64,000 bases of DNA. Source: Bacteroidia bacterium. GTDB taxonomy: Bacteria; Bacteroidota; Bacteroidia; Bacteroidales; CAJPTX01. How positions within the stretch are numbered: the stretch's first letter is position 1; each line of letters begins with the position of its first letter. A program made the translations under genes and the position numbers. Below are positions 44,401 through 53,900 of the stretch, one piece after another. The stretch spans positions 1 through 64,000 of the forward strand of contig CAJPTC010000004.1 of assembly GCA_905373475.1 (NCBI GenBank), read 5' to 3'. The notes under the pieces were generated by a model. The model was not told the DNA's origin and searched no databases. It worked only from the letters and a program-made list of their open reading frames with translations.

Positions 44401-44770
44401 CGCCATTGGGCGTAAACGACTGTGGGATCTCTGCCGCAGAGAGCAGCGTAATACGCCGCAAGTTTGTACCATCTGCATTGATGGTGAAAATATCGAAATT
44501 ACCAAAGCGGTCACTGGCAAATGCAAGTTTATCGCCTTTCGGAGACCAAACTGGGTTCGCAGCATAGTCCTTGCCCGTGGTCAAAGCACGTGCCAGACCT
44601 CCGCTGGTAGGCACTACATAGAGTACCCCTTGATAAGAGAAGGCAACCTGTGTGCCATCAGGCGAAATGCGCGGAGTTACCAACCATTTCGGCGTATCGC
44701 CACTTGCATAGTTCACCCACCCGATTGCGCTCAAGAAGACGACTAATGCTAATTGTCTGAAAACGCTCAT
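41477..44770 (-). CDS. Tricorn-like S41 protease
   Basis: 1097 aa with a signal peptide (about 1-24), so exported. The N-terminal half carries repeated beta-propeller strands of the PD40/TolB kind (SPDGTQVAFSYQG, SPKGDKLAFASDR, SPDGRSLVYAGER and others). A Lys/Asp-rich stretch near 560-580 follows, then a C1 region, a PDZ domain near 750-850 and an S41 core. Catalytic candidates are the Ser-His of NASHTGSGYRH, the Ser of EANYSNAH and the Glu of YLENQQLHPD, by analogy with archaeal Tricorn. Probably breaks peptides down in the periplasm, relevant in an organism that lives on proteins. Eighteen nt downstream of a PAS-protein gene. Confidence 0.92.
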   Translation of the reverse strand: MSVFRQLALVVFLSAIGWVNYASGDTPKWLVTPRISPDGTQVAFSYQGVLYVVPTSGGLARALTTGKDYAANPVWSPKGDKLAFASDRFGNFDIFTINADGTNLRRITLLSAAEIPQSFTPNGDSIVYAASYLGSNTSAAFVGRWNNPLYRVSVNGGAEKLLLPAPAQNVSYAPDGKSFIFEQRTSVENEFRKHHTSSASRDIWMYTPATRALTSIMKRPGEDRCPRFAPDGKSFYFLSERNGGSFNVYEQPVDGGDAIRITQFEKLPVRALSVANNGMLCFSYDGEIYTMTKGNTPQKLKVEVIRPDDEMEERILTFRGGADDGTISPNGKEVAFVVRGDVYVTFTKYNDTKRITNTPEQERSVSFSPDGRSLVYAGERNGSWNLYISKIVRPEDKYFSLATEVKEEVLLANDRQTFQPVFSPDGKEVAFLEDRTKLKVINLATKAVREITDGSKNYSYSDGDMNFQWSPDSKWFVLQFNDKHRWPNSDIGLVSAAGGAPITNLTLSGYTDTNPRFMMGGDMIIWTSDRNGLRSHASWGAQNDVYAFFTTKEAFDKFNLTKSEYEVLKETEADAKKDAKKDDKDKKKDEKEEVKSLKIDLNRVEDRIVRLTIHSSDLSDAVVTPDGESLYYLCSFEGRYNLWKTDLRKKETKKVLDLNAGAGSIALDKKGENMLVVAGSKMVAIEVKGEKQTTVSFNAPFDWRQKEERQYIFNHAWQQVVDKFYRSDLHGVDWKFYKEAYGKFLPYITNNYDFSELLSELLGELNASHTGSGYRHVAKADSWSTSSLGVFFDRDFKGQGVKVTEVIATAPFDQADSKLRAGDVITHIDGELLANYGELPRLLNKKAGERTRVTFTHGGVSVNEVVKPISLGALQEILYERWVEQRRHEVDSLSNGRLGYVHIRAMNAGSFRTIYSELFGRYNDREGVVIDTRYNGGGHLHEDIEVLFSGKKYLDQVPREQWVGEQPRKRWKKPSIMLMSEANYSNAHGTPWVYKTLGIGKLVGMPVPGTMTSVWWETQIDPSIYFGVPIVGYIDSTDNYLENQQLHPDIEVALDYLRLEQGHDSQIERAVAELLKDCDAVKATSPWTTIDKKYDKK

Positions 44771-44788
44771 GTTCCTTATTTTTATGTA

Positions 44789-45133
44789 TTAACTTCGTAC
44801 GTAGTGTGGCATATCGCCCTGCGGTAGGATTATGGAAAGCTCTACGAGCCCTTTTACCTCCCCTTCAACGCGCCACGGCGCTTGATAAATCAGCTTCCGA
44901 ACGCCCTTTTTCTCAATGGTATAAACATTGGTCTCGCCCTGAAAAAGCTGCTCTATAATTGCCTTTGAGCGCTCATTGTGGCAATCTCTCACTTGCTTTC
45001 CTATCAACTCTTTTCCGCCACCTTTGGCATTCACTTCTGCCGATTTGGTATTCATGTAAACAATCGTTCCTTCCAGATCGGTTACCGTAATAGCCACAGC
45101 AAATTCCTCGAAAATCGTATTCAAATCTATCAT
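44789..45133 (-). CDS. Stand-alone PAS domain protein
   Basis: 114 aa, a single PAS domain and nothing else: FAVAITVTDLEGTIVYMN at the start, ELIGKQVRDCHNERSKAIIEQL in the middle and VKGLVELSIILPQGD at the end. The RDCHxxxS segment resembles the PAS domains of DUF438-type proteins, in which the Cys-His pair could bind a cofactor. No output domain; it would act by binding a partner. Directly upstream of the Tricorn-like gene and probably co-transcribed. Promoter box at 45159-45166. Confidence 0.85.
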   Translation of the reverse strand: MIDLNTIFEEFAVAITVTDLEGTIVYMNTKSAEVNAKGGGKELIGKQVRDCHNERSKAIIEQLFQGETNVYTIEKKGVRKLIYQAPWRVEGEVKGLVELSIILPQGDMPHYVRS

Positions 45134-45158
45134 TCGTTGCTCCTATCTATCTCCTAGT

Positions 45159-45166
45159 CAAAAATA
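45159..45166 (-). promoter_or_regulatory. -7 box of the PAS-tricorn unit
   Basis: Minus-strand TATTTTTG fits TAnnTTTG, 25 nt before the PAS gene ATG. No -33 seen. Confidence 0.4.
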
Positions 45167-45303
45167 GGCATTTTAAGGGGAATGCTACCTCACATCGGCA
45201 ACACTCAGCGCAATGAGCCGAAAAGCTCCTCACGCCCAGCATACTCACATGCGCACTTTCTGCTTGGCGTCGTACTTCGTACCTAAATTCCACTTTTATA
45301 GCT

Positions 45304-48300
45304 TTACCGAACTGCGCTAAGCTCACGATAACGGAGCTGTGCTTGTGCCGTCTCGCGCGTCGTACCGCGCTGATAAACATAAGCCTTCTCATCGCCCTTG
45401 CTCTTTAGCTTTCGTTTACCCTTCCGCGTATCCTTGATTATCTTCATAAAATCTTGGTTCGACGAAGTAATGTACATCGTAAAGCCCTGATACGTAAAGG
45501 TGTAATTAACACCTGGGGCAGGCTCTATATAAATTACCAGTTTGTCGCCACCGTTCCGCTTAAGCAATTCCACGAAACCATTTACCTTTTTACCAATCCG
45601 TTCGCCCATCAGAGAGCCAATACCTATTTGCCCCACAGAGACGTAGGAATAATTAGCCTGATCCCAACGCATCTGCACATCGGCCAACGAAATGGTTGCA
45701 TTGAGCTGTGGCAACAGCTCTCGTACTGCGCCAAAAAGTTCAATCTGATTCTTTGCCCGCTCGTACACCCGCTTCGGCAATCGCTCACGTAACCCCATGG
45801 CATAATTTTCCTGCGTCTGATCTATTTCGTCAAGATCGGGGTTCGTAAGCAACGCCTGCATCAACAGCTGCATTGCTTCGCGACTGAAGAGAAAATCAAA
45901 GTCCATAAAAGCACGGAACTTATGAATACTGTCGGTAGGGTCATAGAGCATTCGTCCCGTAACGTGCGTTTTCACTCGATTAAGCTCGAATGGCATTCGG
46001 AGTATACCGTCTGTAAACGACCGACACTCCTGCGGATCTAGTTCAAGACGCTGCGCCACACTATCGGGTGAGACAAATTGTATCGAATCTGCCATAACAA
46101 AGCGCCCGCGTTTTCTGTCAAAGGTCATAAACCCTTCGGGGCGCACAAGGTCGCGATCGAGCACTCGGAAACGCGGCGATACGAAGCTGTGGTACAGGTG
46201 CGTAGAATCGTTAGAGATAACCACGCCCGATGCCAACCACTTGTTGTTCATGTCGCGCTGCGGGAAGTTTATGGGTATCATCAGGCTATCGGGACGCAAA
46301 CGACTCATAAAATTCAGTAGCGTAGAGCGCATATCAGGGCAATTATAAAGCGGTTGTACCCCTCCTTGGTATAAGTAGTAGGGTTCGTTTGCATCCACTG
46401 TTATTTTGCCCTCATAGTGAAAACGCGGGCTAAGCTTAAAATTCTGATCGACGGTGGCAAAACCATAAGCTTGCGTAGCATTTCCCTCATGCGGTGGCGT
46501 GATGTAGATAGAATCTAGCTTAAGCTGCGTTGCCGAATCGCGCTCGTCTATGTAATCTATAAAACCTTTTCCCGAGTACTTGAAACGCCCAGCCAAATTG
46601 AGAGAAGCATCGTAGATATGGTGGTAGCGGTCGAATACATTGGCCACAAGGCGCGCCTCCTTCAACGGGAGCATACGTTTTTCATTCTCAATGGCCAGTT
46701 TCCCGTCATGAGGGTACGAAACGGCGTCTGCTACCAGCACATAGGGCACAGAATCGGCATCGAGGCGAGGCATACGCAAGTTATACGTAGCATAGCGAGA
46801 CATGAAATAGAGCGAATCTTCGTACTGCGCTACAGAATAGAAGATAGAACCAATGGGAATTGTATCCTGATCGAGCATATTCACAGGACGGAATGTCCCC
46901 TTGGCCACAGCATCTTGTTGCGTTTTGGTTTGGAAGCGTAGCAGGTCTAGATCCATAGGCCAAATTACACGGTCGGCGTGCGTATCATAGCGTATTGCAG
47001 TGAGTTTTCCGTAGATTGATGCATTGATGCGCCAAAAATCGCCCTCACGTGTCTGATAATTCATGCGTCCAGAAAGAAAACCCGCCGTAAATGCCTCTAT
47101 AGCTTGCCCAGGGACGTAGAATTTTACAGCCATCGTATCCGCAAGCCACTTGTAGGAATCAAACTGGAAGAATTGCGACGTCATCTGTGCCTTTCGCATA
47201 TCTACTACCCCATTGCCTGTCAAACCGACAGGTTGCAACGTATAGTCGCCTATAAAATCGCTTTGATGCTCGTACATGTTAAAGGGCGTTTCTCCCTTGT
47301 AGGCGAAGAAAATATCCTTGCGAGGCAACCAACGTATGGGGTGCGAAAGTCCGTGCGTATCGGGGTAACCTATCGCACCATCCAGACGTGTAATATCAAA
47401 AGCCGTGCTCTGGGCAAGCGTAGAATCGGGAAAGAACTTAAACTCAGGCGATGTGGTAACCGAAGTAAGATACTTCAGCTTCCCATCTCCTTTCAAGCCT
47501 GCATTACTCAGATCTATGTTGTTGAAGAAGCGCCCTTTACCCGCATAAATCGTCATTCCCTCCACGGGCGTTTGATGAATGAATCCCAACGAGGCATCCT
47601 CGCGCAAGCGGAGTGTGTCTTGGAAGGGAGCAAAAATATCGTCGGTATACATTGTACCGCCGAAAACAAGGTCTTCAGGCTCAAAGTTGTTGAGATTCTT
47701 AAAGACAAACGGTGGTATCTCGAAATAGAAGTTCTTTCTCTCATAGACCCCGTTATAGATCTTCTTATCGTCGTAATAGACAAACGAGGGTTTCGTGGAC
47801 TCGAAAATGGGATATTCGGGGTTATGCGACAGCCCCGACTTGTTATCTGGTTTATCTATATGTACACGCCCCGTCATCTGTTGTAGGTACGACACAACGC
47901 GGTCGCGCGCTCGCTTTCCTTCCAGCGTCAGCTTTTTATTGTTCTGAAAACGCATGGAGGCAGAGTCTACCTCTTTCAGATCTATAGAGAATGTTTCATA
48001 GTTGAACGACATGCCTTTCCCCATAAAGGTAAACATGCCCACATCCACTTTTCCGTCAAAAGAGATAGTACGGTTGCGCCCTAACTTGATGAACCTACCT
48101 CGCGGCTCTATGTTTACGTTCTGCGAATCGCTCACCGAGATGTGGGAAACACTATAAACATCTAACTCCGAAGTATTGAGATCGAGCACTGCGTTCGCTT
48201 TATCTTTTCCCACAGCCGATGAGAAACGGATTACATCATAGTCGCGTCGTGCTCCGCGTGCCGAAATTTGGTCGTACAATTTCTGCATAACCGTAATACG

Positions 48301-49845
48301 CGCACGGCTCATGTCATACTGAATGAACCCCTCGACAGCCAAATACATCAGCATGTGGCTTACTTGGTCGTAAGAATAGCCCAAATAGCGAGCATAGTCT
48401 GCCACTTGAAAGGTACGACTACCTATCTTTTCCGTGAAGTTTGCCACAGACAAAATGGGGTGCTCATTATCGCGCTCCATTCGCTGATCAAACTCCTCAA
48501 TATCGAAGTAGTTGTCCGACTCAAAAGAGGCGCGCGCAGAAGTAGAGCCTCGGAAAGGGCCAAAGATCATCTTATCTCCCCCCACATTCCAAGTAAGCTC
48601 CTCAAAGTGCATAGACATGCGATGAAAGGAGCTATAAAGAGGCGATTGGGTAACCAACAAATCGGTAGGGCTCAGGCGCAACTGTTTCGATTCGTCGCTG
48701 TATGCAAACCGCAACCCACGATGGTAAAGACTATCTTGCCCGAGATGTATGGTAACTTGTGCATACGTAGAGCCTATGAACTCGCGGCTAAATGCCATGC
48801 GTTCCGCCTGCACCGAGAGGAACGGTTTCCCTTTTCGCTTCAGACTAAAAAGTACGGGTTCATCGGGTGTACCCACACCAATAAGGCGAGCACCAATCAT
48901 TTCGCAACCTCCAACGAAACGAACGCCATCAAGCATATTCTTCAGATGCAAGCGTTTCTCGTAGGAGACAAATTGCGGATATTGTAATTCCTGTTTATCG
49001 GTTGAGCGAACAAGCGCATCCTTAAAAGTCCCCTTAATGGGAGCATTTAGGTAATCGGCGTTCCAGAATACAACCGAATCTGCCGTATAGCTATACTCGT
49101 TTGTCGAAACTTTGTAATTCGCCAAAGTAGCATTCACATTTTCCTTGGAGAAATTGGAACGTAACCAGTACACCTTAGCACCGCGCCCCTCCCACAAAGA
49201 ACGCATAGGGTAATACTCGCCCGTAGTATTCTCCAGAACAATGCTATCGGTGTCGCGTCGGCAGACGAGCGAGACATCCTTAAAAGCATAATGCAATTCG
49301 GGCTGAAAACGAACTTGAAGCTGCGCTGGCGTTACGTGCCACTCAAAATTGGGCGTTTTACGTAGCGTCCCTTCACGTACAAAGAGCCAGAATTCCTCAA
49401 TGTAGCGCACCTGCTCGGCAGCACGAATACGTCTGTCGCTCAGGACATAACGCAACATATCGAGCAGGAGGGGGTATTCTATCGATTTGATGGAATCGCG
49501 CAAATAGTAATCCAGAATCGTGTGCCACTGCTTAAAGTAAAGCGTATTCTGCCCAGCAGCACGGAACATACTGTTGCTCAGCTCTAAGACCTCGGCGCGT
49601 TCCGCTTCGGAAACTTTGGTAGAAAGCCAAATTTCCGTAAACGTTTTTTCGCTGGCAGCACGCTGGCTTTTACTTTGTTCGGCGTCGGCAAAAAGCGAAA
49701 ATAGTTCACTCGGGAACTGTACAGCGTCTTTGCTAAATCCCTTAAATCTCTTTCTTTCAGCCCCTTGAAGCCAATAGACAATACCACCCAAGAGCACACA
49801 TAGGGAAAATAGCAGAAGCACGTAGCGCGATTTTTTCATCCTCAT
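45304..49845 (-). CDS. Large unrecognised envelope protein (1513 aa)
   Basis: 1513 aa. One N-terminal membrane segment (about 7-25) and then a long, beta-rich, mostly hydrophilic region with many aromatic-ending strands. No Cys-pair motif, protease motif or T9SS sorting domain was found. The C-terminal 200 residues are helical then beta (VRELLPQLNATISLADVQ, IGSLMGERIGKKVNGFVEL) and end with a very basic tail. I do not recognise the family. The layout (inner-membrane anchor plus very long periplasmic beta-region) is that of AsmA- or OstA-like envelope proteins, but no sequence match supports either. Single gene with a consensus promoter; probably conserved in the order. Confidence 0.75.
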   Translation of the reverse strand: MRMKKSRYVLLLFSLCVLLGGIVYWLQGAERKRFKGFSKDAVQFPSELFSLFADAEQSKSQRAASEKTFTEIWLSTKVSEAERAEVLELSNSMFRAAGQNTLYFKQWHTILDYYLRDSIKSIEYPLLLDMLRYVLSDRRIRAAEQVRYIEEFWLFVREGTLRKTPNFEWHVTPAQLQVRFQPELHYAFKDVSLVCRRDTDSIVLENTTGEYYPMRSLWEGRGAKVYWLRSNFSKENVNATLANYKVSTNEYSYTADSVVFWNADYLNAPIKGTFKDALVRSTDKQELQYPQFVSYEKRLHLKNMLDGVRFVGGCEMIGARLIGVGTPDEPVLFSLKRKGKPFLSVQAERMAFSREFIGSTYAQVTIHLGQDSLYHRGLRFAYSDESKQLRLSPTDLLVTQSPLYSSFHRMSMHFEELTWNVGGDKMIFGPFRGSTSARASFESDNYFDIEEFDQRMERDNEHPILSVANFTEKIGSRTFQVADYARYLGYSYDQVSHMLMYLAVEGFIQYDMSRARITVMQKLYDQISARGARRDYDVIRFSSAVGKDKANAVLDLNTSELDVYSVSHISVSDSQNVNIEPRGRFIKLGRNRTISFDGKVDVGMFTFMGKGMSFNYETFSIDLKEVDSASMRFQNNKKLTLEGKRARDRVVSYLQQMTGRVHIDKPDNKSGLSHNPEYPIFESTKPSFVYYDDKKIYNGVYERKNFYFEIPPFVFKNLNNFEPEDLVFGGTMYTDDIFAPFQDTLRLREDASLGFIHQTPVEGMTIYAGKGRFFNNIDLSNAGLKGDGKLKYLTSVTTSPEFKFFPDSTLAQSTAFDITRLDGAIGYPDTHGLSHPIRWLPRKDIFFAYKGETPFNMYEHQSDFIGDYTLQPVGLTGNGVVDMRKAQMTSQFFQFDSYKWLADTMAVKFYVPGQAIEAFTAGFLSGRMNYQTREGDFWRINASIYGKLTAIRYDTHADRVIWPMDLDLLRFQTKTQQDAVAKGTFRPVNMLDQDTIPIGSIFYSVAQYEDSLYFMSRYATYNLRMPRLDADSVPYVLVADAVSYPHDGKLAIENEKRMLPLKEARLVANVFDRYHHIYDASLNLAGRFKYSGKGFIDYIDERDSATQLKLDSIYITPPHEGNATQAYGFATVDQNFKLSPRFHYEGKITVDANEPYYLYQGGVQPLYNCPDMRSTLLNFMSRLRPDSLMIPINFPQRDMNNKWLASGVVISNDSTHLYHSFVSPRFRVLDRDLVRPEGFMTFDRKRGRFVMADSIQFVSPDSVAQRLELDPQECRSFTDGILRMPFELNRVKTHVTGRMLYDPTDSIHKFRAFMDFDFLFSREAMQLLMQALLTNPDLDEIDQTQENYAMGLRERLPKRVYERAKNQIELFGAVRELLPQLNATISLADVQMRWDQANYSYVSVGQIGIGSLMGERIGKKVNGFVELLKRNGGDKLVIYIEPAPGVNYTFTYQGFTMYITSSNQDFMKIIKDTRKGKRKLKSKGDEKAYVYQRGTTRETAQAQLRYRELSAVR

Positions 49846-49875
49846 CCATGATTGTAGAACGCATAGCAGCGCTTA

Positions 49876-49905
49876 CAAATGTAGTAAACGGATTTTGCCG
49901 CGCAA
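49876..49905 (-). promoter_or_regulatory. Promoter of the 1513-aa envelope gene
   Basis: Minus-strand TTG at 49903-49905, 19 nt, TACATTTG at 49876-49883. Full consensus; 30 nt before the ATG. Confidence 0.65.
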
Positions 49906-49938
49906 CGTTACCCAGCACCCCTATCCTACAACGTGCCG

Positions 49939-49960
49939 AAAAACCTGCGACCAATCGCAG
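49939..49960 (-). terminator. Terminator of tpiA
   Basis: A perfect 6-bp stem CTGCGA/TCGCAG (49945-49950/49955-49960) has a 4-nt loop and is followed on the minus strand by GTTTTTC. It lies 17 nt after the tpiA stop and directly before the next promoter. Confidence 0.65.
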
Positions 49961-49976
49961 AATGAAAAAAAACGGC

Positions 49977-50711
49977 TTAAAAGGACTTGGCAATCTCTAT
50001 GAACTGCTCCGCCTTAAGAGACGCACCTCCTATCAAACCACCACTTACGCCATCCTGTGCAAAAATATCGCGCGCATTGGTTGGGTTACAACTCCCACCA
50101 TAGAGCACAGGGATCTCTTTATGCCAACGCAATTTGCACTCGGCAACAATGCGCGCACACATCCAACCAGCATCTTCCGCTGTGGCCGATTTACCAGTAC
50201 CTATTGCCCAAATGGGTTCGTAGGCAATAACCACTCTATCGAGATCAGCGCCTTCTAGCGCCACGAGTTGTCGTTCTACGTGCTCCCACGCAACGTGTAT
50301 TCCTTGCGAACGAATCTTATCGCTCTCACCCACACAATAAAACACCTCAAGATTCTGCTTTTGAGCCTGCGCAATCTTACGACGAAGCAAATCCTCTTTT
50401 TCTCCGAAGCGAGCTCTGCGTTCCGAGTGACCTATAATCACTGCCTTCGCACCAAACGATGCAATAATAGCAGCCGACACCTCGCCTGTAAAAGCCCCAT
50501 TCTCTTCGTCGGAACAATCCTGCGCACCCAATTTCAGATTCGAGAATTTGGAAAAATCTATCCACCCCAGATGCGGAAACGGAGGGAAAACGTACAACTC
50601 AACGTCGGAGGCTACCTGCGCCAACGAACTTTCTATTTGCCCAATAAGCCGTACCGCCTCTTCGCGGGTTTTATTCATCTTCCAGTTGCCTGCGACAATC
50701 TTACGTTTCAT
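49977..50711 (-). CDS. tpiA: Triosephosphate isomerase
   Basis: 244 aa, normal length. Interconverts dihydroxyacetone phosphate and glyceraldehyde-3-phosphate in glycolysis. Active-site residues: Lys in AGNWKMNKT, His in IGHSERR, Glu in AYEPIWAIGTGKSAT, then the phosphate loop LYGGSCNPTNA and GGLIGGASL. Single gene with promoter 50742-50771 and terminator 49939-49960. Confidence 0.97.
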   Translation of the reverse strand: MKRKIVAGNWKMNKTREEAVRLIGQIESSLAQVASDVELYVFPPFPHLGWIDFSKFSNLKLGAQDCSDEENGAFTGEVSAAIIASFGAKAVIIGHSERRARFGEKEDLLRRKIAQAQKQNLEVFYCVGESDKIRSQGIHVAWEHVERQLVALEGADLDRVVIAYEPIWAIGTGKSATAEDAGWMCARIVAECKLRWHKEIPVLYGGSCNPTNARDIFAQDGVSGGLIGGASLKAEQFIEIAKSF

Positions 50712-50741
50712 GCTCGAACCCTCCTATTGAATTAACTCACA

Positions 50742-50771
50742 CAAATTTAACCAAAAAGACGTATTATCAAA
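50742..50771 (-). promoter_or_regulatory. Promoter of tpiA
   Basis: Minus-strand TTTG at 50768-50771, 18 nt, TAAATTTG at 50742-50749. Fits the Bacteroidetes consensus; 30 nt before the ATG. Confidence 0.6.
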
Positions 50772-50840
50772 CACGATGCACGGGCGCATCACATTTCGCC
50801 AATACGAAATTGATGTTAATATTTTATGTATTCAACCTAC

Positions 50841-50875
50841 AAAAAAAGCGCCCCGAGGAATATTCCCCAGAGCGC
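50841..50875 (-). terminator. Terminator of the DUF285/Ig surface-protein gene
   Basis: A 13-bp stem with three wobbles (50848-50860/50863-50875, tight loop) is followed on the minus strand by seven T. It lies 57 nt after the stop of the 1847-aa gene. Confidence 0.8.
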
Positions 50876-50931
50876 CCTTCTCGTCACTACTAGCGCTGCG
50901 AAGCGCTACATCAGTGTTTCAGTTTCACCTT

Positions 50932-53900
50932 TTAGCGTTTTACCAGTTTGTGTGTCACTACCGCCGACTCGGAATACAGACGTAGGAGATAGAAACCTGC
51001 GCTGAGATCGCGCGTCTCAACTATTACCTCCGCATCCGTTACATTGGCACTGCGTACAATGCGTCCCATACCATCCAACAATTCGTAACGTACTACCTGC
51101 AAATCGGCATTCTTGAAGCGAAGTACATCGGCAAACGGATTTGGGTAAACCAGCACCGCACGCAGACGGTCGTCTTCAATGCCCGTTTTACCTGTTTGCG
51201 CTTTTACGGTCACTTTGCAAGTCGCACTGCTACCATTCAGGCGGGCTATTACATTCGCCTCGCCAGGAGCAACGCCATAAACAATACCATTCTGTACCGT
51301 ACAGATCGTAGGATCATCGGAAACCCATTCTACGCCCGAAACATCGGCATCGGCGGGATTCGTAACCACACGCAGGTAAGCCTCATTCAGTTCGTAGAGC
51401 AGAATGCTTTCATGATTGATTGCAAAGCTCGTAACTGGTACTAACGGCTTTATCGTCACCTTGAAGGTGGTCTTAACCGCTGGATCGCTCACTAAGTACG
51501 CCGTAACTTCCACAGCTTCGCAAGGCTTAATACCACGCACTTTGCCATCCACGATAGAGAACGAATCGGCGTCAATACCTTCAAAATAGAGCCTACGCTC
51601 TGTAGCATCTTGAGGCTCAAAGGTAATCTTCAGCGCTTCGGTACGTCCTTCCGTCACTGCAATATCCTCAATCTGTATTGCTGTAACCAAAGCCGAAGTA
51701 TTCTTATCGAGCACCTCAACCATACAGATGTCGGTTACCAATGGATTGGAGCGCAACGCTACCGTTATGTATGCGCGTCCTATAGCCATTGCCGTTATCT
51801 TTCCTTCGGTATCTACCTGTACCTTCGTCGCATCGCTCGTAGACCATACTACATCACGGTCGGTGGCTGTCTCTGGCACAAACTCTTTTACGAAGAGGGT
51901 ACGGATGTCGTCTACACGAATCTTGATTTCATTCGTATTGAGACGTATCGCCAATGGCACTACAGGCGGTTTCACCTTAACGAGACACGTCTTCGTTATC
52001 GCAGGGTTAGAGTGAAGCTTCATGGTAATAACGACACCATCTGTGCTTACCTTCAACCCTTTTACAACACCGTTCACAACGGACACCACATCGGAGCTAG
52101 CCGATTCCCACTCTAAGTACCGATCTGTAGCGTCTGCAGGGGTAAAGACTAGCTTGGTCTTCAGATCCAGCGTCGCGCCATACTCTATTTCGTACTCTGC
52201 AGGATCAATATCGAACTTAACATCTGTGGTTGTCTTCGCTTCTACGACGGTTACCACACACGACGCCTTCTTGTCAGGATCCGACTTGAGCGCTACGTGT
52301 ATTGTGGCAGTGCCCACTTTTACTCCCTTAACGAGGTGCGTTGTATTGTCAAAACTTATTGCTCCGTCCGCATCTTCTACAGTCCAGTCTACGTCTACCT
52401 TGGAGGCGTTAGCAGGTTCTACGAACATTGCCAAAATGTACTCTTGGTCAACACCCAACGTAAGCGTTGTAGGATCAAGTACTATGTCGGTAGCATAGAT
52501 ATGCGCGCGGACATTTATTGTACACTCAGCCGTAATAGAAGGATCTGATACGAGTGCGACCTTCAGCTTCGTTTCGCCTACACTTAAAGCCGTAAGCACG
52601 CTATTTACTTCGTCATATGCCGCAATGTCTTGCTTTTCAACAGTCCATGTCACCTGTCGATCTGTGGCATCATCGGGTTGGAAAGTCGCAACAAAACTTT
52701 CTAATCTGTCACCCACAAACATTGTAACACTCGTTGGGAGCGACAACCCCGTAGTAGGTACTAGACGCACACATTTCACTTGTTCGTGAACATCCTCTAC
52801 GTCAGTGCTTCCACTTCCGAGCGCCTTCACAGTAATCTGTACTGGACCACCAATAGCTACACCTTCTAGTTCACCCGTCTTTTTGTTAACTTTTATTATG
52901 TTTTCATCGGACGAAGTCCACTCTACATCAAGGTCAGAAGCATCTTCTGGCTCTATCTTGTAACGGAGTGAGGAAGCCTTTGCTCCTTGCGCCACCTCTA
53001 TAGGTTTATCCTTATCGAGGAGTGTTATAGATGTTACTTCGCGTATAAAGACCTCTACTTCGCACACATCCCCTGCATTCTTATTCTCTGCACTCCAAAC
53101 GGTAATAGTCGTCTTACCTTCTTTCAAGCCCGTGAGCACTCCATCTCGGTCAATAGATGCCACTTCAGGATCGCTACTCTTCCAGAAAACTGCTTTATTG
53201 GAAGCTTTGCCTGGAGCAATCCGATAAGTCAGCGTTTTCTTGCTACGAACAGGTAAACGGAGTTCGTGGTCGTCAAGCACCACATTAGCTACTGGTACAT
53301 AGTCTTTCACAACTTGGATGGTACTTGTGGCGCTCTTATTGCCTTTTTTCGTCGTTGCCGTAACCACACAAATGCCTGGTTTAATACCTGTTACTGTGTT
53401 ATCCTCAAGTTTTAGAATATCTTCTGTACCCAGCTTCAACTCGTACTCCTTGTCTGTTGTGTTAGCTGGATTAAATACAACCTGCAATTCTAACTTACGT
53501 CCTACACCAATCCAAGCGCCTGGTTCGGGCAACAAAGTGATACTTTCTACCTCTACACGATGTACGATGATTTTTATAGTCTTTTTCACCGCATCGCTCG
53601 CATCGTCGCCATCAGTAGATTCCACCTCAATTTCAACCTCACCTTCTTCAATGCCCGTTACTACGCCCGTTTTCTCGTCCACTGTAGCCTTAGCGAGATC
53701 TTTGGAGGTAAACTTCACAGCATTGGGATAGGTTGCATCCTGCGGCTTAATCGCAAGTTCTTTCTTGAGATCAAGTTTGTCGTGAATTGCAAGACGATAC
53801 TCGGGGTGAGCAAATTCGAAGTCGGAAATAGCGATATAACAAAGCACATCACAATCGTCATAAGCGCGCTCGTCATCTTGATCGACCTGCATACGAATGT

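Noticed and set aside
45147..45392. 81-codon minus-strand frame between the PAS gene and the large gene
   Set aside because: Overlaps the 3' end of the 1513-aa gene in another frame; no family, and the PAS promoter box lies within it.
47104..47886. 260-codon plus-strand frame inside the 1513-aa gene
   Set aside because: Fully antisense to an intact gene with signal/anchor and consensus promoter; the translation is rich in Arg/His/Ile without a domain, as expected of a shadow frame.
48268..48987. 239-codon plus-strand frame
   Set aside because: Also antisense to the 1513-aa gene, with shadow-frame composition and no domain.
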